Below the pieces are notes generated by a model. It was not told the DNA's origin and ran no database searches. It saw only the letters and a program-made list of their open reading frames with translations. Both the position numbers and the translations under genes were made by a program. This document shows, piece by piece, positions 1 through 8,597 of a DNA stretch of 64,000 nucleotides. Source of the stretch: Streptomyces megasporus (GTDB lineage Bacteria; Actinomycetota; Actinomycetes; Streptomycetales; Streptomycetaceae); assembly GCF_000718985.1 (NCBI RefSeq), contig NZ_JODL01000001.1, forward strand, positions 330,858 through 394,857. The letters run 5' to 3'. Numbering within the stretch: the first letter of the stretch is position 1; each line of letters opens with the position of its first letter.

Positions 1-2872
1 CCGGGCCGCGCTCGACGCGGTCCATGGTGCCGCGGACGCGGACCTGCCGGCCGCCCGCCTCCAGCGTCACGTCGAAGCGGTGCTCGGTGGCGACCGTCTC
101 GCGCCCGAGGTCCCGTTCCATGACGTGCCAGCGCAGGAAGCGCTCCAGCGCGGCGCGGGCGTTCTCCTTCTCCTGCCGCGACTTCCAGGGGGCCTCGAAG
201 GCGAGCGAGTCCCACACCGAGTCCAGCCGTTCCAGCAGCACGGACAGATCGGCGGGGGTGCCGCCGGAGGCGACCTCGTCGGCCAGGACGTGCAGCACGT
301 TGCCGAACCCCTGGGCGGCGGTGGCGGGCGGCTCGGCCTTCACCTCGCGCCCCAGGAACCACTGGAGGGCGCAGGTGTCGGCCAGTTGGTGCAGGGCGCT
401 GCCCGAGAGGACGACCGGTTTGTCGCGGTCGCGCAGCGGCACCCGCGAGCGGGTCGGCTCGTACAGGCCCCACCAGCGGTGCGGGTGCGCGGCGGGGACG
501 AGGGCGCTGCCGTCGTCGTCGCGCAGCGCCGCCAGCTTCGCCAGTCGCCGTGCGGCCGCCTCGCGCAGCGCGGGGGAGGACTTGGGGTCGACGGTGGCGG
601 CGCGCAGTTCGGCCACCAGCGCGGAGACGGACAGCGGACGCTTGGGACGGGTTGTGACGTCCCTGGGCTCGACGCCGAGTTCGGTCAGGAAGCGGGAGGG
701 CTGGTCGCCGTCCTCCGCGGCGGCCTTGACGGCGGTGACGACCAGGCGGTCGGCGGCTCGGGTGGCCGCCACGTAGAACAGCCGGCGCTCCTCGGCCAGC
801 ATCGCGCCGGGCGTGAGCGGTTCGGCCAGTCCGTCGCGGCCTATCCGGTCGGGTTCCAGGAGGGAGCCGCGGCGCCGCAGGTCGGGCCAGAGTCCTTCCT
901 GCACGCCGGCGACGACCACCAGCCGCCACTGCAGGCCCTTGGAGCGGTGCGCGGTCATCAGCCGTACCGCGTCGGGGCGCAACGCGCGGGGGGCGATGGT
1001 GTCGCCGGCGATGTCCTGGGCGTCCAGCTCCTCCAGGAAGTTGAGCGCGCCACGCCCGCCGACGCGCTCCTCGGCGCGGGCCGCGGCGGCGAACAGGGCG
1101 CAGACGGCGTCCAGGTCGCGGTCGGCGTTGCGGCCGGCGGGGCCCCCGCGCAGGGCGGCCCGCTCCAGCCGGTCCGGCCACGGGGTGCCGTCCCACAGTC
1201 CCCAGAGCGCCTCCTCCGCCGTGGCTCCCTTCGCCAGCGCCTCGCGCGCGGCGCGCAGCAGCAGCCCGAGCCGCCGGGCGCCGTGCGCGTGGGACGGGTC
1301 GTGGACGACCAGCCGCTCGGGCTCGGCCAGCGCCTCGGCCAGCAGCTCGTCCGAGGGGCGAGGCACGGCACGGCCCGCGACCCGCTCCTCCTCCCGCAGC
1401 GCGCGGCCCAGGCGGCGCAGGTCGGCGCCGTCCATGCCGCCGAGCGGGGAGGTCAGCAGGGTGAGCGCGGTCTCCACGTCGATCCACCGCCGCGGGGTGC
1501 CGGTGCCCGCCGCGTCGGACACGGCGGCCCGAGCCGCCACGCGCAGCGCGGTCAGCAGCGGCACGACGGCGGGCTCCCGGCTCAGCGGGACCTCGTCGCC
1601 GTCCATCTCCACCGGGACGCCGGCGGAGGTCAGCGCGCGCCGCACGGAGGGGAGGGTGCGGTGTCCGGCGCGGACCAGCACGGCCATCTCCCGCCACGGG
1701 ACGCCCTCCTCCAGGTGGGCGCGGCGCAGCAGGTCGGCGATGTTGTCCAACTCGGCGCCCGGGGTGGGGTGGGTGAGGACCTCCACCCGGCCGCCCTCCC
1801 GCACGGCGGTCTGCTCGCGGTGCGCGCGGACGGCCTCGACGGGCAGCCGGGTGAGCGGCATGCGGCGGGCGAGCCGTCGGGTGGCCTCCAACAGCGTCGA
1901 GCCCGAGCGGCGGTTGACGCGCAGCACCCGGACCGGGGCCGGGGCGCCGTCGCGCCGCCGGAAGATCCGCGGGAAGTCGAGGATGCCGTTCACGTCGGAC
2001 CCGCGGAAGGCGTAGATCGACTGGTCGGGGTCGCCGAAGGCGACCAGGGTGCGGCCGTCCCCGGCCAGCGCACGCAACAGCCTCACCTGCGCCGGGTCGG
2101 TGTCCTGGTACTCGTCGACGTAGATCGCGTCGTACCGGGCGGCCAGCCGCGCGCCGACCTCGTCCCGCTCGGCGAGCAGCACCGCGCGGTGCACCAGCTC
2201 CGCGTAGTCGAGCACGCCCTGCAGGTCCAGCACGTCGAGGTACTCGGCCATGAAGGCCGCCGCGGCCCGCCAGTCGGGACGGCCGGCGCGGCGGGCGAAG
2301 TCGTCCAGGGCGTCCGGGCCCAGGCCCAGCTCCCGGCTGCGGGCCAGCACCGCGCGCAGCTCGTCCGCGAAACCGCGCGTGGTCAGGCAGGCGCGCAGCT
2401 CGTCGGGCCACCCGGCCCGGTCCCGACCGGCGTCCTCCAGTTCGGCCTGTCCCGCCAGCAGCTCGCGGATGCGCAGATCCTGCTCGGGGCCGGAGAGCAG
2501 GCGCAGCGGTTCGGCGAACAGATCGGCGTCCTGATGGGCCCGGACCAGCGCGTAGCAGTACGAGTGGAACGTCGTCGCCTGGGGGGTGACGCCCCGCATC
2601 CGGGTCGCCATCCGGTCCCTCAGCTCGACCGCCGCCTTGCGGCTGAAGGTCAGCACCAGGACGCGTTCCGGGTCGCCGCCGCGCCGCAGCCTCTCGGCGA
2701 CGGACTCCACCAGGGTGGTGGTCTTGCCGGTGCCGGGACCGGCCAGGACGAGCAGCGGTCCGCCGGCGTGGTCAACCACCGCGCGCTGCCGTGCGTCCAA
2801 GGCAGGGGGGCTCGTCGCGCCGGGCGGAGTGCGCACCAGACGGTACGTGGTGGACGTGTGGGAGGAACTCAC
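1..2872 (-). CDS. UvrD-like helicase with RecB-type nuclease domain, AdnA-like (3' end cut off)
   Basis: ATP-dependent DNA helicase-nuclease of superfamily 1, expected to unwind and resect DNA ends in double-strand break repair. Translation from GTG at 2872 runs about 957 codons to the window edge without a stop. Seen: Gln of the Q motif (about residue 29), Walker A GPGTGKTT (residues 45-52), Walker B/motif II DEYQDT near 2095-2120 (about residue 250), and at the truncated end the stretch VRGTMDRVE, typical of the GxxDR element of RecB-family nucleases; the catalytic DYKT part would lie outside. Known: actinobacterial AdnA and AdnB combine a UvrD motor with such a nuclease and are adjacent genes. 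Position as first gene of a minus-strand operon next to an alkyltransferase-like gene matches Rv3202c (AdnA side). Calling it AdnA rather than AdnB is inference from order. Confidence 0.85.
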   Translation of the reverse strand, partial: MSSSHTSTTYRLVRTPPGATSPPALDARQRAVVDHAGGPLLVLAGPGTGKTTTLVESVAERLRRGGDPERVLVLTFSRKAAVELRDRMATRMRGVTPQATTFHSYCYALVRAHQDADLFAEPLRLLSGPEQDLRIRELLAGQAELEDAGRDRAGWPDELRACLTTRGFADELRAVLARSRELGLGPDALDDFARRAGRPDWRAAAAFMAEYLDVLDLQGVLDYAELVHRAVLLAERDEVGARLAARYDAIYVDEYQDTDPAQVRLLRALAGDGRTLVAFGDPDQSIYAFRGSDVNGILDFPRIFRRRDGAPAPVRVLRVNRRSGSTLLEATRRLARRMPLTRLPVEAVRAHREQTAVREGGRVEVLTHPTPGAELDNIADLLRRAHLEEGVPWREMAVLVRAGHRTLPSVRRALTSAGVPVEMDGDEVPLSREPAVVPLLTALRVAARAAVSDAAGTGTPRRWIDVETALTLLTSPLGGMDGADLRRLGRALREEERVAGRAVPRPSDELLAEALAEPERLVVHDPSHAHGARRLGLLLRAAREALAKGATAEEALWGLWDGTPWPDRLERAALRGGPAGRNADRDLDAVCALFAAAARAEERVGGRGALNFLEELDAQDIAGDTIAPRALRPDAVRLMTAHRSKGLQWRLVVVAGVQEGLWPDLRRRGSLLEPDRIGRDGLAEPLTPGAMLAEERRLFYVAATRAADRLVVTAVKAAAEDGDQPSRFLTELGVEPRDVTTRPKRPLSVSALVAELRAATVDPKSSPALREAAARRLAKLAALRDDDGSALVPAAHPHRWWGLYEPTRSRVPLRDRDKPVVLSGSALHQLADTCALQWFLGREVKAEPPATAAQGFGNVLHVLADEVASGGTPADLSVLLERLDSVWDSLAFEAPWKSRQEKENARAALERFLRWHVMERDLGRETVATEHRFDVTLEAGGRQVRVRGTMDRVERGP

Positions 2873-3036
2873 GTGGATCGCCGGTCCTGGTCGCTGTGCT
2901 GGATGGTGCGGACGGTACACCGGTCGCCCCCTGGGGCGCGGCTTGTCTCGTTCGTACCACGTTCGGACGGCTCGCCCCCTGGACGGCGACGCCATGACGG
3001 AAGCTGGTACGTGTGAGGAGTCCTATGCGGGAGGTG

Positions 3037-3516
3037 TCAGAGTCCGGCCCCGTCGTCGCCGGCGGCGAAGTCGTCCACGCCTCCGTCCCAACGGGCACGG
3101 CGCATGTCGATCCGTACGGCCGCCGGGTCGCGTTCCGGCGCGCCGCCGGCCCCCGTGCGCAGCGGAGTGCCCTCCTCGCGGTAGTGGGCCAGCGCCCGTC
3201 CCTCGTGACAGACGGGCGGCGCCCCGCCGGCCCGGACGACGCGCCACCAGGGCACCGCTCCGCCGTAGAGCGCCATCACCCGCCCCACCTGCCGCGGCCC
3301 GCCCTCCCCCAGCCACTCGGCGATGTCGCCGTACGTCATCACCCGGCCGGGCGGGATGCTCTCCACCACGGCCAGCACCCTCTCCGCGTACTCCGGCAGC
3401 TCGCCGACGGGTCCGTCCATGGCGGCCATGGTGCCCCATGCCACCGACGGCCCGTGCCGGTTCCGCTGTCGGGCCCGGGCGTCCCGGTGCCGCGGGCGGG
3501 GTACGGAGTCCGTCAC
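3037..3516 (-). CDS. Alkyltransferase-like protein (MGMT fold, no acceptor Cys)
   Basis: DNA-binding protein of the O6-alkylguanine-DNA alkyltransferase C-terminal family; 159 aa from GTG 3516. The core (PEYAERVLAVVESIPPGRV ... YGDIAEWL) has the helix-turn-helix, and RQVGRVM fits the region of the Arg finger. Where a true methyltransferase has PCHRV, this protein has PWWRVV: the acceptor Cys is Trp. That is the hallmark of alkyltransferase-like (ATL) proteins, which bind alkylated bases and hand them to nucleotide excision repair without transferring the group. ATG codons at 3429 and 3420 are possible alternative starts, since the first 30 residues look unstructured. It sits just upstream of the helicase-nuclease gene, as in mycobacteria (Rv3204 region). 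Confidence 0.85.
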   Translation of the reverse strand: MTDSVPRPRHRDARARQRNRHGPSVAWGTMAAMDGPVGELPEYAERVLAVVESIPPGRVMTYGDIAEWLGEGGPRQVGRVMALYGGAVPWWRVVRAGGAPPVCHEGRALAHYREEGTPLRTGAGGAPERDPAAVRIDMRRARWDGGVDDFAAGDDGAGL

Positions 3517-3608
3517 GACACACGCAAAATCCGCCTTCGGTGGAGAAAAGAGACCTCGTGCGTCCTCCCCCTCCCCCCTCGTGCCACCATTCGTCCCGGC
3601 GGTGACAG

Positions 3609-6299
3609 GTGATACGCGAGCAAAAAGAGACCGAAGAGCACCAGAGCGAGCCCCCTCCGCGGGAAGGGCCCCGCTCCGATTCCGCCGTGCGGAAACCGGG
3701 TGGGGAGGCCACCGGGCAGGACGAGGCGTCCCAGGACCACCTGGAGGGTCACGAGCCGATCCTCCCCGCCCGGGTGCACCGCCCCTCGGACCTGCTGCGG
3801 CTGCTGCTCGGCATCCTCGGCATCGCGATCGTGCTGATCGTCGCGGCCTTCGCCCACGGCACCACCGCGGGTCTGGAGCAGGACATCGAGAAGGGCGCGG
3901 GTCAGGCCCCGCCGCTGCTGATCAGCTTCGCCGGGTTCGCCTCCAGCGTCGCGGTGCTCATCGTGCCGGTCGCCTTCGCCGTCGAGCGGCTGATCAAACG
4001 GGACGGGCTGCGGATCGCCGACGGCGTGCTCGCCGCCGTCCTGGCGCACGGCGTCTCCCTCGCCACCGACCTGTGGGTGGCCGAGCAGGCCCCGGTGTCC
4101 ATCCAGAACGCTCTGACCGAGCCGGCCCCGGGCGGCGGGCTCACCGACCCGGTGCACGGCTACCTCGCCCCCGTCATCGCCTACATGACGGCCGTCGGCA
4201 TGGCGCGGCGCCCCCGGTGGCGCGTCCTGCTGTGGGCGGTGCTGCTGCTGGACTCCTTCGCGGTGCTGGTCGGCGGCTACACCACGCCGTTCTCGATCCT
4301 GGTCACCGTGCTGATCGGGTGGACCGTCGCCTACGGCACGCTCTACACGGTCGGCTCCCCCAACGTCCGCCCCACCGCCCGACAACTGCTGGGCGGGCTG
4401 CGGCGCGTCGGCTTCAAACCGGTCAAAGCGCTGCGCGAGGACCCGCCGGACGCCGACCGCGCCGACCAGAACGACCGGGGACGCCGCTATCTGGTCACCC
4501 TGGAGGACGGCCCGCCGCTCGACGTCACCCTCGTGGACCGCGAGCAGCAGGCGCACGGCTTCTACTACCGCGCCTGGCGCCGTTTCGCGCTGCGCGGCAT
4601 CACTCAGCGCCGCAGCCTCCAGTCGCTGCGCCAGGCCCTGGAGCAGGAGGCCCTGCTGGCGTACGCGGCCATCGCCGCCGGAGCCAACGCCCCCCGTCTG
4701 ATCGCCACCTCCGAGCTGGGACCCGACGCGGTGATGCTCGTCTACGAGCACATCGACGGTCGCGGATTGAACGCCCTGCCGGACGAGGAGATCACCGACG
4801 AGCTGATGTGCGCGGTGTGGCGGCAGGTCAAAGCGCTCCAGTCACGGCGGATCGCCCACCGGCGGCTGGAGGACGACGCGGTGTTGGTGGACCGCTCCGG
4901 CACGGTCTTCCTCACGGACTTCAGCGGCGGCGAGATCGCGGCCGGCGACCTCGTGCTGCGGATGGACGTCGCGCAGTTGCTGACCACCTTCGGTCTGCGG
5001 GTCGGCGCCGAGCGCTCGGTCGCGGCGGCGGTCGCGGTGCTGGGCCCGGACGCGGTGGCCGACAGCCTCCCGCTGCTCCAGCCCATCGCCCTCAACCGCA
5101 ACACCCGCGCCACCCTGCGCCGGCTGGCCAAGGAGCGCGCCCAGCGCGAGCGGGAGGCGGCCATCGAGGCGTCCCGCGCCGGCCGGGAGGCGCAGGCCGG
5201 GGAGCTGGAGGCCGCCGGCGGCAGGTCCCCGCGGGCGGAGAAGCACGCCGAGCGGGCCGAGAAGCAGGCCGTCACGGAGGCGCTGGAGGAGGTCCGCGAG
5301 GAGGATCTCCTGGCGCAGATCCGCCGGCAGGTGCTGCTCGTCCGTCCGCAGGCGCCGATCCAGCCGGCCCGTCTGGAACGGGTCAGGCCGCGCACCGTGG
5401 TCAGTTTCGTCGCGGGCGGCTTCGCCGCGTACTTCCTGCTCTCGCAGCTCACCCACGTGGACCCCCGGCAGGTCGTCGGCGGGGCGAACTGGGCGTGGGT
5501 GGCCGCCGCGCTGTTCTTCGCCGCGCTGACGTACATCGCGGCGGCGTTGAGCCTGCTCGGCTTCGTGCCGGAGCGGGTCCCGTTCGTCCGCACGGTGATC
5601 GCCCAGGTGGCGGGCTCCTTCGTCAAGCTGGTCGCGCCGGCGGCGGTCGGCGGCGTCGCGCTCAACACGCGGTTCCTGCAGCGCGCCGGGGTCCGTCCCG
5701 GCCACGCGGTCGCCAGCGTCGGCGCCTCCCAACTCTTCGGCCTGGGCTGCCACATCATCCTGCTGCTGGTCTTCGGCTACCTGACGGGCACGGAGCACAC
5801 CCCGACCCTCTCCCCGTCCCGCGCGGTCATCGCGGGGCTGCTGACGGCGGCCGTGCTGGCCCTGGTCGTGGCGGCGGTCCCGGTGTTGCGGAAGTTCGTC
5901 GTCGAGCGGGTGCGGGCGCTGTTCGCGGGGGTCGTCCCGCGGATGCTGGACGTCGTCCAGCGCCCGCAGAAACTGCTCAGCGGCATCGGCGGGATGCTGC
6001 TGTTGACGGTCTCGTTCGTGATGTGCCTGGACGTCTCGATCCGGGCCTTCGGCGGCGAGCTGAGCTATGCGAGCATCGCCGTCGTCTTCCTCGCCGGCAA
6101 CGCGCTGGGGTCCGCCGCGCCCACCCCGGGCGGTCTGGGCGCGGTGGAGGCGGCCCTGATCGCGGGCCTGATCGCCTTCGGCCTGGAGAAGGAGATCGCC
6201 ACCCCGGCGGTCCTGCTCTTCCGACTGATGACCTTCTGGCTGCCCGTCCTTCCCGGCTGGCTCTCCTTCACCCACCTGACCCGCAAGGAAGCGCTCTGA
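3609..6299 (+). CDS. Kinase-like domain fused to LPG-synthase-type membrane domain
   Basis: Large membrane protein, 896 aa from GTG 3609. Hydrophilic N-terminus (1-55); a first set of TM helices (about 58-260); a soluble kinase-like domain (about 290-500) with HRRLEDD at about 416 and TDFSGG at about 436; a charged Ala/Glu-rich coiled coil (about 500-575); then a C-terminal domain of six to seven TM helices (593-896) of the lysylphosphatidylglycerol-synthase-TM/UPF0104 family, with the conserved stretch GSAAPTPGGLGAVEAAL. In the kinase-like part the position of the catalytic Asp of an HxD loop is not obvious, so it may be a pseudokinase; TDFSGG replaces DFG. Role unknown: family members move or modify lipids, and there is no aminoacyltransferase domain. 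Stands alone between the divergent ATL gene and the molybdate genes. Confidence 0.75.
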   Translation: MIREQKETEEHQSEPPPREGPRSDSAVRKPGGEATGQDEASQDHLEGHEPILPARVHRPSDLLRLLLGILGIAIVLIVAAFAHGTTAGLEQDIEKGAGQAPPLLISFAGFASSVAVLIVPVAFAVERLIKRDGLRIADGVLAAVLAHGVSLATDLWVAEQAPVSIQNALTEPAPGGGLTDPVHGYLAPVIAYMTAVGMARRPRWRVLLWAVLLLDSFAVLVGGYTTPFSILVTVLIGWTVAYGTLYTVGSPNVRPTARQLLGGLRRVGFKPVKALREDPPDADRADQNDRGRRYLVTLEDGPPLDVTLVDREQQAHGFYYRAWRRFALRGITQRRSLQSLRQALEQEALLAYAAIAAGANAPRLIATSELGPDAVMLVYEHIDGRGLNALPDEEITDELMCAVWRQVKALQSRRIAHRRLEDDAVLVDRSGTVFLTDFSGGEIAAGDLVLRMDVAQLLTTFGLRVGAERSVAAAVAVLGPDAVADSLPLLQPIALNRNTRATLRRLAKERAQREREAAIEASRAGREAQAGELEAAGGRSPRAEKHAERAEKQAVTEALEEVREEDLLAQIRRQVLLVRPQAPIQPARLERVRPRTVVSFVAGGFAAYFLLSQLTHVDPRQVVGGANWAWVAAALFFAALTYIAAALSLLGFVPERVPFVRTVIAQVAGSFVKLVAPAAVGGVALNTRFLQRAGVRPGHAVASVGASQLFGLGCHIILLLVFGYLTGTEHTPTLSPSRAVIAGLLTAAVLALVVAAVPVLRKFVVERVRALFAGVVPRMLDVVQRPQKLLSGIGGMLLLTVSFVMCLDVSIRAFGGELSYASIAVVFLAGNALGSAAPTPGGLGAVEAALIAGLIAFGLEKEIATPAVLLFRLMTFWLPVLPGWLSFTHLTRKEAL

Positions 6300-6373
6300 G
6301 CCGTACCGCGACGCACGGCACGGGAACGGTCCGCTCCCGGCTCGCGGATGCCAGGCGAGCGACCGGTATCGCC

Positions 6374-6403
6374 TTGCTCCTGCCGGTCCATATGCCCTAA
6401 CGT
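6374..6403 (+). promoter_or_regulatory. Promoter of the Mop-HTH gene, leaderless
   Basis: TTGCTC at 6374-6379 and TAACGT at 6398-6403 are separated by 18 bp. The -10 ends 7 nt before ATG 6411, so the mRNA would begin at or next to the start codon, and no Shine-Dalgarno sequence is present. Confidence 0.55.
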
Positions 6404-6410
6404 CTTGCAC

Positions 6411-6812
6411 ATGCCTTCCTACTCCATGGGCCGGGCGGCCCGGTTGCTCGGGGTCAGCGCCGACACGGTGCGCCGCTGGGCCGACTCCGGGCGACTGCCG
6501 ACGCGCCGGGACGACACCGGCAAACGGCTCGTGGCGGGAGCGGACCTCGCCGCCTTCGCCGTCGCGCTCGCCGCGGACGGAGCAGGCGGCGGAGGGGACG
6601 CCGAGCCCCGCACCAGCGCCCGCAACGCCTTCCCCGGAATCGTCACCGCCGTCACCCTCGGCGACGTCGCCGCCCAGGTCGAGATCCAGGCCGGGCCCCA
6701 CCGGTTGGTCTCCCTGCTCACCCGGGAGGCCGTGGAGGAGCTGGGGCTGGAGGTCGGTGTGGAGGCCGTGGCACGGGTGAAGGCCACCAACGTGCACGTC
6801 GACCGGGTGTGA
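6411..6812 (+). CDS. HTH plus Mop/TOBE molybdate-binding protein
   Basis: Small molybdate-binding or sensor protein, 133 aa. The N-terminus ([20 protein letters not shown]) is a MerR-like excisionase-type helix-turn-helix (about 1-50); the C-terminus (about 62-133; [24 protein letters not shown] ...) is a Mop/TOBE domain that binds oxyanions such as molybdate. ATG 6411 was chosen because the HTH starts there and a leaderless promoter lies directly upstream; an in-frame ATG at 6348 adds 21 residues unlike the family. The stop overlaps the start of modA (GTGA), so they are translated together. Likely senses or stores molybdate and may regulate modAB; the direction of regulation is not visible. 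Confidence 0.85.
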   Translation: MPSYSMGRAARLLGVSADTVRRWADSGRLPTRRDDTGKRLVAGADLAAFAVALAADGAGGGGDAEPRTSARNAFPGIVTAVTLGDVAAQVEIQAGPHRLVSLLTREAVEELGLEVGVEAVARVKATNVHVDRV

Positions 6813-7645
6813 GGCGGCCCGTGGTCCTTCCCGCCCCGTCCGCCGCGCGTCCTCGGGCCCGGCTCGCCACCGCCCTGCGGGCCTTCCCGGTCCTGCTGTC
6901 GGCGCTGTCGGTCCTCCTGGTGTCCCTCCTGGTGTCCGCCTGCGGGGGCGGCGCGCTCGCGGGCCCGGCCGGCGGCGAGCGGACGACCGTGACGGTGCTG
7001 GCGGCCTCCTCCCTCACCGACGTCCTCACCGAGGCCGGCGGCGTCTACGAGGAGGAGCACCCCGACGTCCGACTCCGCTTCTCCTTCGCCGGTTCCCAGG
7101 AACTCGCCGCACAGGTCCGCCAGGGCATGCCCGCCGACCTGATCGTCACCGCCGACACCGTCACCATGGACGCCCTGCGGGACGTGACCGGCCCGGCCAC
7201 CGTGGTCGCCCACAACCGGCTCGCCATCGCCACCGCCCCCGGCAACCCCTTGGGCGTCGACTCGCTCGACGACCTCGCCCGCGCGGACGTGAAGGTCGTG
7301 CTCGCCGACTCCGAGGTCCCCGCCGGCCGGTACGGGCAGAGCCTCCTGGAGAGGCGGGGCGTCACCGTGCGGCCGGTCTCGCGGGAGCCGAGCGTCCGCG
7401 CCGTGCTGAGCAAGGTGGAGCTGGGCGAGGCCGACGCGGGGCTGGTGTACGTCACCGACGCCGCCGCGGCCGGGGACGCGGTCCACACCGTGCCCCTCCC
7501 CGACGAGAGAGGCGCCGCCGTGCGCTACCCCGCCGCCCCGCTGAGGGACGCCCCGCACCCCGAGGAGGCCGAGGACGTCATCGCGTGGCTGGGCTCCGAG
7601 CCGGCCCGCCGCATCCTGCGCGACGCCGGCTTCTCGCTGCCGTGA
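6809..7645 (+). CDS. modA: Molybdate ABC transporter substrate-binding lipoprotein ModA
   Basis: Extracellular molybdate-binding lipoprotein, 278 aa from GTG 6809, which overlaps the Mop gene stop by 3 nt. The hydrophobic signal peptide ends in the lipobox LVSAC (Cys45). The mature part begins [14 protein letters not shown] and continues [13 protein letters not shown], both standard ModA segments carrying the Ser residues that bind the oxyanion; [12 protein letters not shown] near residue 210 is also typical. Normal length for the family. Start GTG is supported by coupling. Followed by modB with another GTGA overlap, so mop-modA-modB is one operon. Confidence 0.93.
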   Translation: MRRPVVLPAPSAARPRARLATALRAFPVLLSALSVLLVSLLVSACGGGALAGPAGGERTTVTVLAASSLTDVLTEAGGVYEEEHPDVRLRFSFAGSQELAAQVRQGMPADLIVTADTVTMDALRDVTGPATVVAHNRLAIATAPGNPLGVDSLDDLARADVKVVLADSEVPAGRYGQSLLERRGVTVRPVSREPSVRAVLSKVELGEADAGLVYVTDAAAAGDAVHTVPLPDERGAAVRYPAAPLRDAPHPEEAEDVIAWLGSEPARRILRDAGFSLP

Positions 7646-8475
7646 CCCCCGCCCCCGGCGGCGTCCCCGGCCGCGCCGACCGTCATCACCGTCGTCGTAC
7701 GCGCCCGCCCGCCGCGCTCGCGCTGCCCGCCGTGCTCGCGGCGGTCTTCCTGGCCGTGCCCCTGGCCGGGGTGCTGGCCCACACGCCCTGGCCGGACCTC
7801 GCCGGACAGCTCTCCTCCCCCGCCGTGGCCCAAGCCCTGGGCCTGTCCCTGCTGGTCTCCGGGTGGGCCCTGCTGGTCTCGCTCGCCGTGGGCGTGCCGC
7901 TGGCCTGGCTGCTCGCCCGGGTGGACTTCCCCGGCAAGGCGCTGGTGCGCGCCCTGGTGCTGCTGCCGATGGTGCTGCCGCCGACCGTCGCCGGCACCGC
8001 CCTGCTGCGCGGCTTCGGACGGAACGGGCTGCTGGGCGGGCCGCTGGAGGCGCTCGGGGTGACGCTGCCGTTCTCCACGGCGGGCGCGGTGGTCGCCGCC
8101 GTCTTCGTGGCGATGCCGTTCCTGGTGATCAGCCTGGAGGGCGCCCTGAACGGAATCCACCCGCGCTACGAGGAGGCCGCCGCCACCATGGGCGCCACCC
8201 TTCCCCAGACGCTGCGGTACGTCACCCTGCCCATGGTGATGCCGTCCCTGGCCTCGGGCGCCGCGCTGTGCTGGGCGCGGGCGCTGGGCGAGTTCGGCGC
8301 GACGATCACCTTCGCGGGCAACCTGCCGGGGGTCACCCAGACCCTGCCGCTCCAGGTGTACCTGCTCCTCCAGCGGGACCCGTCGGCCGCGACCTCGGTC
8401 TCCCTGCTGCTCCTCGTCGTGGCGGCGGCCGTCCTGGTCGCCCTGCGCGGCCGGTGGCTGGGACACGCCCGGTGA
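7642..8475 (+). CDS. modB: Molybdate ABC transporter permease ModB
   Basis: Inner-membrane permease for molybdate, 277 aa from GTG 7642, overlapping the modA stop (GTGA). Hydrophobic throughout with about five to six TM helices. The cytoplasmic EAA loop that docks to the ATPase is [20 protein letters not shown] followed by PMVMPSL (about residues 175-200). An earlier in-frame start at 7585 would add residues that belong to the modA reading region and is less likely. No modC (ATPase) gene follows: a strong terminator comes next and then the convergent moeZ. The ATPase must be encoded elsewhere or shared. Confidence 0.92.
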   Translation: MTPAPGGVPGRADRHHRRRTRPPAALALPAVLAAVFLAVPLAGVLAHTPWPDLAGQLSSPAVAQALGLSLLVSGWALLVSLAVGVPLAWLLARVDFPGKALVRALVLLPMVLPPTVAGTALLRGFGRNGLLGGPLEALGVTLPFSTAGAVVAAVFVAMPFLVISLEGALNGIHPRYEEAAATMGATLPQTLRYVTLPMVMPSLASGAALCWARALGEFGATITFAGNLPGVTQTLPLQVYLLLQRDPSAATSVSLLLLVVAAAVLVALRGRWLGHAR

Positions 8476-8514
8476 CACACCCCCGACGCCCCTCGGCACC
8501 CCGACCACGGCATG

Positions 8515-8554
8515 CGGACACGGCCCCGGAGGCGAACCTCCGGGGCCGTGTCCG
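8515..8554. terminator. Bidirectional hairpin between modB and moeZ
   Basis: Perfect inverted repeat with 18-bp arms (8515-8532 and 8537-8554) and a CGAA loop, between the convergent modB and moeZ genes. No U-tract, as is common for GC-rich actinobacteria. Confidence 0.8.
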
Positions 8555-8597
8555 GCGTGTACTCGCGCGCCGGCGCGGTGGAACACCGCCCGCCGGC

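Noticed and set aside
80..3016. Plus-strand reading frame of nearly 1000 codons antisense to the helicase-nuclease
   Set aside because: Composition is Gly/Arg/Gln/His repeats typical of a GC-rich antisense shadow; the opposite strand has clear helicase motifs.
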